Assembly (NCBI GenBank): GCA_003116875.1
Contig: BCKT01000016.1
Location: forward strand, 601,920-665,919
DNA: 64,000 nt
Reading direction: 5' to 3'
Source: Takashimella koratensis
Taxonomy: Eukaryota; Basidiomycota; Tremellomycetes; Trichosporonales; Tetragoniomycetaceae
Shown here: positions 55,148 to 64,000 of the stretch, piece by piece
How the letters are laid out: each line of letters starts with the position of its first letter
How positions within the stretch are numbered: position 1 is the first letter of the stretch
Position numbers and translations under genes: made by a program
Notes under the pieces: generated by a model
Told to the model about the DNA's origin: nothing
Databases searched by the model: none
What the model saw: the letters and a program-made list of their open reading frames with translations, nothing else

Positions 55148-58100
55148 ATGCGTCTCGCGCACGCCGTCTTAGCTGTGCTCGGCATCGGAGGCATACAGCA
55201 GAATACTACGTCGACGTCGCTCTCTCTCCATGATGTTGGAGCTGGGTTTGGTATTAGCTCGCTGCGAGACGTGCCCAAATCTCACCCCGGCCGTCGATCT
55301 CGAACTCGCCAGCATGGCAAGCGCGCTGTATCAACGAGGTCGACCACCTGGAACTTTGTTGGATGTGTCAATGACGGGAGCTCTCGTGCTCTGACCAATA
55401 CTTTTTCAGCGTCTTCGGCCAACACGGTGGAGTCTTGTATCGCATCGTGCTTGGCCCAAGGGTATACTATTGCGGGTGTAGAAGGTAAGTCACCAGTTCC
55501 GCTACGTTGCTGATGATAGATGGGTCTCAGTGTCTGGTAGGGAGACTACTTGGGAGGCTGTTGACGACAGTGTGGTAACATTCTGGCCAACGGACTTGGC
55601 CAAACGATATCGTCCCAGTGCAACGTGGCCTGCACTGGAAACTCGGCGGAGACTTGCGGTGGATCCTACGCTTTAGACTGTAAGAGTGCTCGGTGTCCGC
55701 AGCTGACGATCAGTGTACAGTTCTTCTTACTTGGGCTGCTTTCAGGATTCGGGTTCGCGAGTGTTGAATGGGGCCAGCTATATCTCTGGCAGCTTAACAC
55801 CGGCCTCCTGCTCGTCGTACTGTTTAGCACAGGGATTCGCATATGCCGGTGTCGAGTATGGAACTCAGGTGAGTCATAACAGGGTCATTACTGACGTCAG
55901 TGTTACTGTGGCAACACTATCAGCTCGTCGGCATCCAGTTCGTGCAACATGGCGTGCGGAGGCGATTCGTCTCAAATATGTGGTGGAAGCTATGCCATGG
56001 ACTTGTACCTTGCTTCGGCCGTGGCGTCGCCAACTACCACTTCGACGACTACAGTAGCGACGACAACCTCATCTCTCGGTTGTTTCCAGGACACTGTTCC
56101 TCGCGTTCTCTCTGGCACAGGAACCATCGATGGTAACATGACCCCGGCTTTATGTAAAACATATTGCCAGGGGTATGCCTACGCTGGTGTCGAATACGGG
56201 ACACAGGTGAGGGAAGCTGTGGTTCAATCCTGACTCGATAGTGTTACTGCGGGAACACGATGCCTACAGCGACATCGAGCTCATGTAATATGGCGTGCGG
56301 TGGTGACTCATCTTCGCTATGTGGTGGATCTTATGCCATGAACGTCTACGCTGTGCCCAGCGTCCCGACGACTACCACCACCACCGCCGTTCAATCGACA
56401 ACCACCTCGCCGACGGGGTATATCGGATGCTATCAGGACACCTCTCCACGTTCGTTGAATGGACCTAGCACGATCAGCGGCAGCATGACTCCCTTGGTTT
56501 GTGCAAAAACTTGCAGTGCTGCTGGTTACGCTTATGCTGGTGTTGAATATAGTACACAGGTGGGTGAGGGTGTGACTTTCTCTGACTCTAGTGCTACTGT
56601 GGCAACTCGATCGCTTCGATTCCAACTTTGTCGGCGTCCTCGTGTAACATGGCATGTGGCGGCGACCCTTCCACAATCTGTGGGGGCAGCTACGCCCTGA
56701 GCATCTACTCAACTAGCGCGGTCGTCACCTCCAGCACTCATCTCGGCTGCTATGTCGATGGGAACCAGCGCACTCTTCCCGACTCGAACATCATCTCGGG
56801 TAGCATGACGGTTGCTTTGTGCGTGGCACATTGCCAGCAGGGAGGTTATGCGTATGCCGGTCTGGAGTACAGCACTCAGTGCTGGTGTGGGAACTCTCTC
56901 ACGGCGTCAACCTTGTCGTCGAGCTCGTGCAACATGGCTTGCGGCGCTGATTCGTCAACCACTTGCGGTGGCTCTTATGCCCTGGACGTGTATTCTGTTC
57001 CGAGTACTACGACTACAACGACCACTACGACTACGACCTCGACAACGACAAGCTCTACCACTGCTCCTACTGCCTCGGGATTCGTCGGGTGCTATGTTGA
57101 TGGCACCTCACGCACGCTGTCAGGTTCCAGCTTCATATCCGGCTCCATGACCCCGGCGGTCTGCATGGCTTACTGTGCGCAACAGAACTATATCTACGCT
57201 GGAGTTGAATACAGTACCCAGTGCTACTGCGGCAACTCTCTTGGATCTACACAAACATCGAACTCGTGCAACATGGCGTGCGGAGGGGCTTCCTCGCTCA
57301 CTTGTGGAGGCAGCTATGCTTTGGACGTGTATCTGGCGGGAACGGCTACAACGTCCACCACCACTACGGCCACGACCACGTCGACCACTACGTCTACCAC
57401 GACCACTGCTACAGCCACCTCCTACACCTCTGCGTTCCCCGCGCTCAACGCCAACGCCGCGATCAACGACGCAGCGTATATTCGTCTTACAACCTTGCTC
57501 CCTCAGGCGCTGAGAAACGCCATCTCGATCTCGTCGCACTCGTGGGAGCTCGGCACGCTGGCGAATTCCCTCACCGAGGTGTTTTACCCTGGTCTGTCTC
57601 CATACTCCAACACCGGCAGCTCGACACCTCCTTGGGCCGTCCTCGACGTGATCACCGGCGCGCTGTCCTCGTACTCCTGGAGTGGCTCGCCATCGACGGT
57701 ATCTGCTAGTGACAACACGCTGAAGGACTACCTCACCACGAGTTCTTCGCCCGTGGGTCTTCAGAGCACTCCTCTTGCCGATGGCGATGGCGCTTTGGGT
57801 GACCCTTGCTCCCTCGGTGCGGCTGCTTGGATCGCGGCCGAGTACTTCCAACAAACCATCGTATCCAGCCATTACAACAACGGTCGCAAGGGTATTGACT
57901 ATGCCTGGGCCGTGGGCAACCAGTACACCCATCTCGAAGCCGGGACGCGCGACTCGACGGGAGCTTTATCACAGCGCGAGGGTTATTACGAGCTGTGGTC
58001 GGATATGGGCTACATGATCCCCCCGTTCTTAGGCTGTGAGTGGGTCGTTGATCGAGCTGACTGTAGATATCGGTATGGCATCTGGTTCGCAGAGTATGCT

Positions 58101-58688
58101 CAACGACGCGATCTCCCAGTGGGCACTGGAATGTAACGAACTCATCAACTACAACACCATGTTGTTCAACCATATCCCTGACTGGGACAACAACCCTTGG
58201 GCCACGGGTAACGGTTGGATGTTGGCTGGGTTTACGCGTGTGGTGGCCAGTATCAACGCGGCGGGACAGTCGGGGACGTTCTCGCAGACGATCAACACAT
58301 ACGAGTCGACGGTCGCCGGGGTATTCAACGCTTTGTTCAACCAGCTCAACGTAGGTTGTGTCATGGCTTTAACTGACAACAGTCTCAAAATCTCGTGCCC
58401 AACTACATGCTCGGGAGCGGTGACAGCACAGGCGACGCCGCCGGAACCGCTTTGATTACCGCCGCGTACTACCGATTCAGGGTACTTGCCTCTGGCAAGA
58501 CCAACTCTGGGATGGACGCCAAGGCCGCGGCCATGTTTGACGCTGTGGTTGGCAAGCTTGGCAGCGATGGGTGGCTCACGCAGGTGGTGAACCCAGAGTA
58601 TAACTGGCAGGTTTTCTCGGGCCAGTCTCCAGAGGCTCAGAGCTTTTTGGGTCTGATGTGGGCGGCGAGGACGGCCGCGGGGATTTAG
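55148..58688 (+). CDS. Secreted protein with six WSC domains and a C-terminal six-hairpin glycosidase
   Basis: A signal peptide (MRLAHAVLAVLGIGG) is followed by six WSC carbohydrate-binding modules, each with the pattern GCxxD, SGSxTP, YAGVEY, C(Y/W)CGN and SCNMACGGDSS to CGGSYAL. Thr/Ser-rich linkers separate them; the long Thr runs at about 57000-57060 and 57330-57420 should be heavily O-glycosylated. The last 400 residues resemble six-hairpin glycosidases (YteR/GH105-type, acting on unsaturated rhamnogalacturonan): WELGTLANSL, DYAWAVGNQYTHLEAG, EGYYELWSDMGYMIPPFLG, WATGNGWMLAGFTRVVAS. Introns occur in WSC1-4 and near 58036 and 58350. Function proposed: cell-wall-bound enzyme on plant polysaccharide. 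Family assignment of the catalytic part is moderate; the WSC part is certain. Confidence 0.82.
55869..55900 (+). other. Intron at fixed position in WSC2
   Basis: 32 nt, phase 0, between EYGTQ and CYCGN. Introns at the same spot occur in WSC3 (56207-56241) and WSC4 (56560-56591), but not in WSC5 or WSC6. Confidence 0.7.
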
Positions 58689-58804
58689 GTGGTAGTTGGG
58701 TCTTTCTTTTAGTCGCTGATCACTCTTTGCATGGGCCGTAATGAATTTCTTGCATGTTTGTTAGGCAGCCGCGTTGCGCGACTGCGGAAAGTGACTCGTC
58801 CCCA

Positions 58805-58815
58805 TCGGCCGATGT
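58805..58815 (+). repeat. TCGGCCGATGT element, copy 1
   Basis: First of three exact copies in the siderophore transporter promoter. Confidence 0.65.
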
Positions 58816-58946
58816 TTTGCTTGGCTGGAACCCAAGTGCTGCGCCGAGACGCCGAGTCTGAGTTGATCCTAAGCCACCCAGCAGGAACATTGCTCCGCAA
58901 ATGGAACCGCCCCAGAGCGGTGATTTTGTCTCGACAATCAGATAAG

Positions 58947-58957
58947 TCGGCCGATGT
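58947..58957 (+). repeat. TCGGCCGATGT element, copy 2
   Basis: Second exact copy, followed by TGG. Confidence 0.65.
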
Positions 58958-58993
58958 TGGTGTTTAGTTATTTTTGGTCAATGGGCTGGGACC

Positions 58994-59004
58994 TCGGCCG
59001 ATGT
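58994..59004 (+). repeat. TCGGCCGATGT element, copy 3
   Basis: Third exact copy, close to the TATA-like element. Confidence 0.65.
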
Positions 59005-59053
59005 AAACGTATTATATACAAGGTTTGCTGGAAAAGTTTCTTTCCAACAAACC

Positions 59054-61179
59054 ATGTCTGCACTCGCAAAGACTGAATCAATCCAGGAGCCAGCCTACCA
59101 TGCGTCCCTCAACAGGGAGAAAGACAACACGGGTGCTGAGGAAGAGCACATCCACCAGGATGCTGGTGTCGACCGCATCGAAGCGCTTTGTGAGTTTGGA
59201 TTGGTCTGGGCTAATGGAAGATATCGTGTTTGGCAAGGGATGGGGTCTGTACTCCCTCTGGCTTTCAATCGCGCTCATCGCGTACGTCTACTCGCTGAGT
59301 CGAAGCACAACGGCGTATTGTGAGTGTGGATGTAACCCCGCTGATGATAGACGCCGCCTACGCGACTTCGTCGTATGAGCAGCACACTCTGATCAGCACG
59401 ATTGGTGTGATCAACGGCATCATCGCGGGTGTCGCGCCGCCCTTTATCGCCAAGGTGAGTGGTTGCTTGACCGCGCTCACCCCAGCTTGCCGATTTGTGG
59501 TCTCGCCCGCACACTTTGTGCTTGTCAATCGCTCTGTACGTCGTGGGCTATGCCATGTGCGCAGGGTCAAGGAACGTCCAGACCGTCGTCGGGGGACAAG
59601 TCATTTACACCATTGGGAACACCGGGATCACTTTTCATAAGGCCAAGAGAGACACCGCTGACTCAGTCAACTCGCTCATTCTCGCCGATATCACCTCGCT
59701 CCAGTGGCGAGGTTTTGTCGACGGCTGCTTCAACCTTCCTTATGTTATCAACGGCTTTGTCGCGGGTTACATTGTCTCTGATATCAACGCGTTTAGCGAG
59801 AATGGATGGCGATGGGGGGTGAGTCGGGTAATGATTTGGCTGACATCAGTATGGCATGTTCTGCATCATCCTGCCTGTCGCCGTGTCCCCTGCGCTCGCG
59901 GTTCTGCTCATCGGCGACTACCGCGCTCGTAAACTTGGAACGTTCTCCCTCGCAGCGTCATCCCAAGCTCGTCGCGAGCAGCTCGGCGAGGAGGTTGTCG
60001 AGAAGCGTACTACATGGCAGAGCGTCGTCCATTACTCGACCCGACTCAACGCTTTTGGCCTCCTTCTGATGGGCTTCTCGTTTGCCTGCCTTTTGACCCC
60101 GATTACCCTCTCCTCGACCGCTACGGGGGGCTACAAGAATCGTAAGTGAGTTGCGGGACGCGCTAACATCAGCCTCTCTCATCGCGATGCTGGTCGTCGG
60201 CGGCATCCTCTTCATCGCGTGGTGCATCTGGGATGGCTTCTTTGCCCAGTACCCGTTCATGCCCAAGCGCGTCATCAACAGGACTTTTGTGAGTGGGTCG
60301 ATGACTTGACTAACGGCAGGTTGCCTGCGTCGTTGCCGACTTTTTCTACTACTTTTCCTCCTACCTTGTCCTTGGGTACTACACCTCTTGGGTGTATGTA
60401 ATTGTCGACTGGAGCGTGAGTGGCTTCTTGAGGCCTTGCTGAAGACAGGACACCAACTACGCATTCTTCGGAAACACCCTCTCTGTCGCTCAATGCGCCT
60501 TGGCCTTCCTCTTCGGTCTCGCCATGCGCTACACGCACAACTACAAGTACTGGCAGATCTTTGGCCTCGCCGTGCGAGTCATGTGAGTGACGTGAAGACT
60601 ACGCTGACCTCAGTGGTACCGGCCTCACCTACTACTCAGTGAAGAACCCCTCTACCGCTGTGCTGGTCTCGTCGCAGGCGATCATTGGCTTCGGCGGCGC
60701 AGTGTCCGTCATCTGCTCGTATATTGGTGTCCAAGGCTCCGTCCCCCACCAGGATATGGCGATCGCTACTGCCGTGCTCAACTTCTGGGCCTCCCTGGGC
60801 TCGTCCATCTCAATTGCCATCGCCTCGGCTGTGTGGAACCAGCAGCTCCCGGCCAGTCTCGAGCGCAACCTCGGGTCCATTTACAACTCGACCGAGCTCG
60901 CAGACATCTTTGGGTCGATCTATGTTGCGCGTCTCGCCGAACCCCGAGACCTTGTCAAGAAAGGTGAGTAATTGGTTGATCACGCTAACCCCAGCCTACC
61001 TTGAGGCCGTTGACGGACTCTGGCTCGCGGGACTCATCACATCGTTTGGCTCCCTCATCGCCGCCTTCTTCGTTACCAACTACTACCTCGACCAACGCCA
61101 CAACGCTACTGAAGAGGACAAGGTTGTCAAGTTTAGGAATGAGAAGGAGATTGCTGAGGAGATGGCGCAGAGATCTTAG
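59054..61179 (+). CDS. Siderophore-iron MFS transporter (SIT/ARN-like)
   Basis: A 14-TM transporter of the siderophore family, taking up Fe3+-siderophores by proton symport in the plasma membrane. About ten introns of roughly 30-45 nt. Seen: GKGWGLYSLWLSIALIAYVYSL, YAAYATSSYEQHTLISTIGVING, APPFIAKLADLWSRP, VVGGQVIYTIGNTGIT, DITSLQWRGFVDGCFNLPYVINGFVAG, NGWRWG, WDGFFAQYPFMPKRVINRTF, and QAIIGFGGAVSVICSY. These match Arn/Mir-type carriers of the family. The C-terminal tail is charged, ending AEEMAQRS. The promoter has three TCGGCCGATGT repeats. An FAD oxidoreductase lies convergently downstream, with five bases between stops. Confidence 0.87.
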
Positions 61180-61184
61180 ATGCA

Positions 61185-62836
61185 TTAATGTTTCCAGTGG
61201 AACCCACAAGCAACCAATTTATCGAGCCGCTCTTGGGTAATCTCGAAGCACTCGGGAAGCCCAGTCTCGCCCCATGACGCTCCGTTGATGAGTTTGACAA
61301 GAGCAGGTGCTTGTGTAAAGATTCGCGCCTGGAATGAGCGCGGAACAATCAAGTACTCACCAGGCCATGTCCGTTGTGCCCAGCACAGATCCATTGGCCC
61401 TTCTTTCTCGGAACAGCACCGACAATGGAGACAATATCGGGGACCTGTCTCTCAGCAAAGAAATCGACTGACTTACCCTTCCAATGACACCACTCCACTG
61501 GGCAGAAATCTTCGGCGTGGAGCCATAGCCTCCATCATACCTGTCATCAGCCTACCGTGTCAAATACTCACCAATTGAAGGAGTCACGGAGTAGATCCTC
61601 CACGCCTTGAGCCACGGGAGGAAAGTCGTCAATACCATCATCGACTCCGTGACTTGGATCCTCATTGGTGTACGTGATCAATTTTGGCTGGCCTGGATTC
61701 CATCCCCCAAACAACAAGTTGCCATCGCCTCCTTGCCTAGGGTTGATCGAGTACGAGCTGTTGTCAAAGAACACGCTCATGGACCCGGAAAGAGCGTTGG
61801 CACCAGAGTAGGCCGATGGCGGTGTCACTTGCATGATCCTGGTGTCAGGAGCGTTGGTTTGAGACTTACATGTGAGGGGTTGGATTGATCACACCACGAA
61901 ATTCTGGCAGGAGGGCGCTTGCGTACGCGTTGGTTGCGTGAACAACATTTGTAGTGGAAATGGTTCCCCGCGGCGTCACCACATCCCACAACCCAGATGA
62001 CTCGATGACCTCTGTTGCGGGCGTCCACGTCTGCAAGTTGAGGCCAAGATCGAGAGCTTTGTTGGCAATGTGTGCGACTGATGTTAGTTAGCTCAGTCTC
62101 ATCCTCACCTAGTTTCCACGGGTGAAATGTTGCTCCGGGCCATGCAAAGACGGATTGAGCGCCGCGTAAACCCGTCACCTTTAGTCAGCAACATCTGACG
62201 CAGACTTACTTTCTCTGCTTCCTCTGGGTCCAAGATCAAGCGCATCATCGAAACATCTCCTCCAGCAGCAACATAATCATGATATTCCTTCAGCGATGAC
62301 TCAGACAGCTTCTTGGACATGTGCACTTCGTACTACCGTCAGTTGCGCCAAGGTGACACGTACAGTTTCGCCAATCCATAGCTCGCAGTCGACATTGCCG
62401 TCCTTGACAAACTTGGTGAGCTTGTTGAACGTATCATACTCGTTGTTCAAGATCTGAAGTCAGCGCAGTCAAGCCGACGCGCACCTTGATTGCTTGATCC
62501 GCCCCATTGAAAGCAACCTGCTTGGCGTAGCTCTTGTAATGGTCAGGCTTGCAATGTCCGCCGCTGCGTCCAGTTGCTCCAGAACAAAACTCTCTGGCCT
62601 CAACAATGACGACCGACTGGTGTCCAGATTTGAGTAGCTCTAGCGCTGTGAGACATCCCGCAAGCTGTGATTAGCACTATTTCTGGGTGAACTCACCCCA
62701 GATCCAATCACAACCACCTCGGCGGTCTTGGGGAATGTTTCGGAGCGGTAGTTGATTAATGAGTTTGCGCGGACACTTGAGAGCCAGTATGGATGGCTCA
62801 TTCCATGAGCAAGAGGAAAGGGGCGAAATGTCGACA
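61185..62836 (-). CDS. FAD-dependent oxidoreductase (D-amino-acid-oxidase/OrdL fold)
   Basis: A DAO-type flavoprotein of about 430 residues with roughly eight introns. It starts MSTFRPFPLAHGMSHPYW, with the dinucleotide-binding VVVIGSG, SGATGRSGGHCKPDHYKSYAK (typical of fungal OrdL-like amine oxidases), GTISTTNVVHATNAYAS, GDGNLLFGGWNPGQP and the C-terminal VGAVPRKKGQWICAGHNGHGLV with the FAD loop. It would oxidise an amine or amino acid, giving H2O2. An in-frame ATG at 62867 exists upstream, but it is only about 12 bp from an ATATAAT-like element (near 62880), so 62836 is preferred. Substrate unknown. Confidence 0.82.
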
Positions 62837-64000
62837 TTCTGGGTGCGTGCCCTTTCTTTGCGCTCATGCACCAGCAGATTATATGCCGTGATCATCTTGT
62901 CACCAAGCGGAATGAATAACGGAGCAGTCCGAGAATGTTGCAGCAAACGGAACGCGCCGAAAAATTGGGCAAAACCATTGGGTAGGACTCCGACTGTCGT
63001 GGCACTGTGGTGCGCAGACGAAGGTCCTACCGGAGAATAAGGGTCACCTTCCCGGCACCACCTGTCACTAGACTGGGAGTTGTCTTTGTGGCCTCTGGTC
63101 AAACAGTAGGGGTGTTCAATTTAAAAAATCCCGCAGAGTAGCGTGAACATCCCATCAGCGTCGTGATGGGCACTTTTTCCATACAATTGAGTGGCCTTTT
63201 TGCCCGCAGAAAAGCTTCCCAGACGCGCTTGATTTTACCGTTGTAGAGTTAGGATGTTGACTGGGGAGCCCCTGCCTATACTCTACCCCGCTTGTACTAC
63301 CCGTTGCTGTCTCTGAGGCGCCTAGGCTGTCCTTTCTGTATCTTTGAATATCTTCGAATAACTTCTAATAAGATCAAATATGACCGGTAGGTGGCCTGGA
63401 ACTGCGCTAGCTGTCTAGAGTCAGCTATGCCAGTCTCTACTTGTCATTCCAAACGCCTCCAGCTTGTCATTAAACCACTCCTCCTGTCTGCAAGCACCCC
63501 TGAGGCGGGTTCTTGCAGTCAGTCAAAGTGTTGCTTTCCTGGGTTCCTCTTTGTAACTGTTGCTTTGTATCATGTGTATGTATGTATGTGGGGTGTTGGT
63601 GGTATGTATGTTAACTAAAAGCATCCTCCTAGCCCTATTATTGAGTATCTTTGAATACGATATAGTAACTTTGAATAAGTTACTTAGAGAGGGGGTGCCC
63701 AATTTTCACCTCTAGTGGGGTTGTGCTCAATTCTCAACCCTTAGCTCCCTAAGGTAAGGCTGGCTTGACACACCCTCCTGTGTCATTGTCTAAAAACCGC
63801 CCCTTTTTGCCGTTTCCCCTATATAATTCTTCGGGCCTGCGCGCCTTTTGAGCCTGTGAGTGTAAGGCGCCTCCCCTCTCCAGTCCCAGCTTGGGGACAG
63901 TTGCTGCAGTAATGGGAATGCCTTGTTGTTGATTCTCCCTGCTTTTTCCCCCTCTGGTGCCTTTACACATGGGCGCCCTGTGTTTACCTTGTTTTTTGCA
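62837..64000. other. No gene recognised (right edge), AT-rich with short repeats
   Basis: 1.16 kb with no supported gene. It begins with the promoter of the FAD oxidoreductase. From about 63300 it has an AT-rich, T-rich composition with two exact TATCTTTGAATA copies (63339-63350 and 63646-63657), a third related AACTTTGAATAAGTT (about 63668), and a small GTAT repeat (about 63572-63587). Minus-strand frames (63749-63970) show no domain. It may be a worn transposon or the edge of a repeat. Confidence 0.5.

Larger units (their letters stand above)
58689..59053. promoter_or_regulatory. Promoter of siderophore transporter with TCGGCCGATGT repeats
   Basis: 365 bp without a gene. The 11-mer TCGGCCGATGT occurs at 58805-58815, 58947-58957 and 58994-59004, all in the same orientation, the last about 8 bp before a TATTATATA element (59010-59018). 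The inner TCGGCCGA is a palindrome. Confidence 0.65.

Noticed and set aside
56221..56241. GGTTCAATCC resembling a tRNA B box
   Set aside because: It is inside the WSC3 intron, with no A box or cloverleaf around it.
53908..61179. Alpha/beta hydrolase, UNC93-like protein and siderophore transporter as an iron-siderophore cluster
   Set aside because: Only the transporter has a clear link to iron. The hydrolase shows no siderophore-esterase hallmark and the unrelated WSC gene lies between.

Overview
The window looks like genomic DNA of a basidiomycete yeast, most likely a tremellomycete of the Trichosporonales/Cryptococcus type. This is an inference from gene structure. Nearly every gene is cut by many very short introns (about 32-70 nt) with GTRAGT donors, CTAAC/CTGAC branch sites close to the acceptor, and CAG/TAG ends. 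The genes are fungal families: three Zn2Cys6 regulators, several fungal MFS transporter clades and a WSC-domain protein. Genes lie on both strands, often in divergent pairs sharing 350-1000 bp promoters. No rRNA, tRNA, CRISPR or intact transposon was recognised.

Layout: (1) 0.8-1.8 kb, a glycerophosphodiesterase-like gene whose HRG motif is lost. (2) 1.8-16.1 kb, a sugar-metabolism block: a zinc polyol dehydrogenase (L-arabinitol 4-dehydrogenase-like), a Zn2Cys6 regulator, an aldo-keto reductase, a transketolase of the dihydroxyacetone-synthase-like type, a DUF4038/apiosidase-like glycosidase without a signal peptide, and an ACS-family MFS carrier. (3) 16.1-19.7 kb, a gene desert with a long TG microsatellite (holding a 5-N gap) and scattered paired 12-bp repeats. 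(4) 19.7-26.5 kb, a DHA2-type MFS gene, a Zn2Cys6 regulator with an 8-nt micro-exon, and a pyridoxal-reductase-like AKR. (5) 26.8-32.4 kb, a divergent sugar transporter and a GH31 alpha-xylosidase. (6) 32.9-39.1 kb, a small secreted protein, a cPLA2-like lipase and a Dal5-like MFS gene. (7) 39.4-46.9 kb, a Zn2Cys6 regulator, an L-fuconate dehydratase and an MFS gene, with palindromes in the divergent promoter. (8) 47.7-48.7 kb, a decayed SGNH esterase. (9) 49.9-54.9 kb, an intronless membrane protein, an UNC93-like MFS gene and an alpha/beta hydrolase. (10) 55.1-58.7 kb, a secreted six-WSC protein fused to a six-hairpin glycosidase. (11) 59.0-62.9 kb, a siderophore transporter and an FAD oxidoreductase.

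Much of the content fits uptake and breakdown of plant cell-wall sugars (pentoses, xyloglucan, pectin side chains, L-fucose). The most interesting reading is that block 2 could form an oxidoreductive route for the branched pentose apiose: glycosidase, carrier, reductase, polyol dehydrogenase, and a transketolase releasing dihydroxyacetone. This is a hypothesis from gene content and chemistry, not something the sequence proves.
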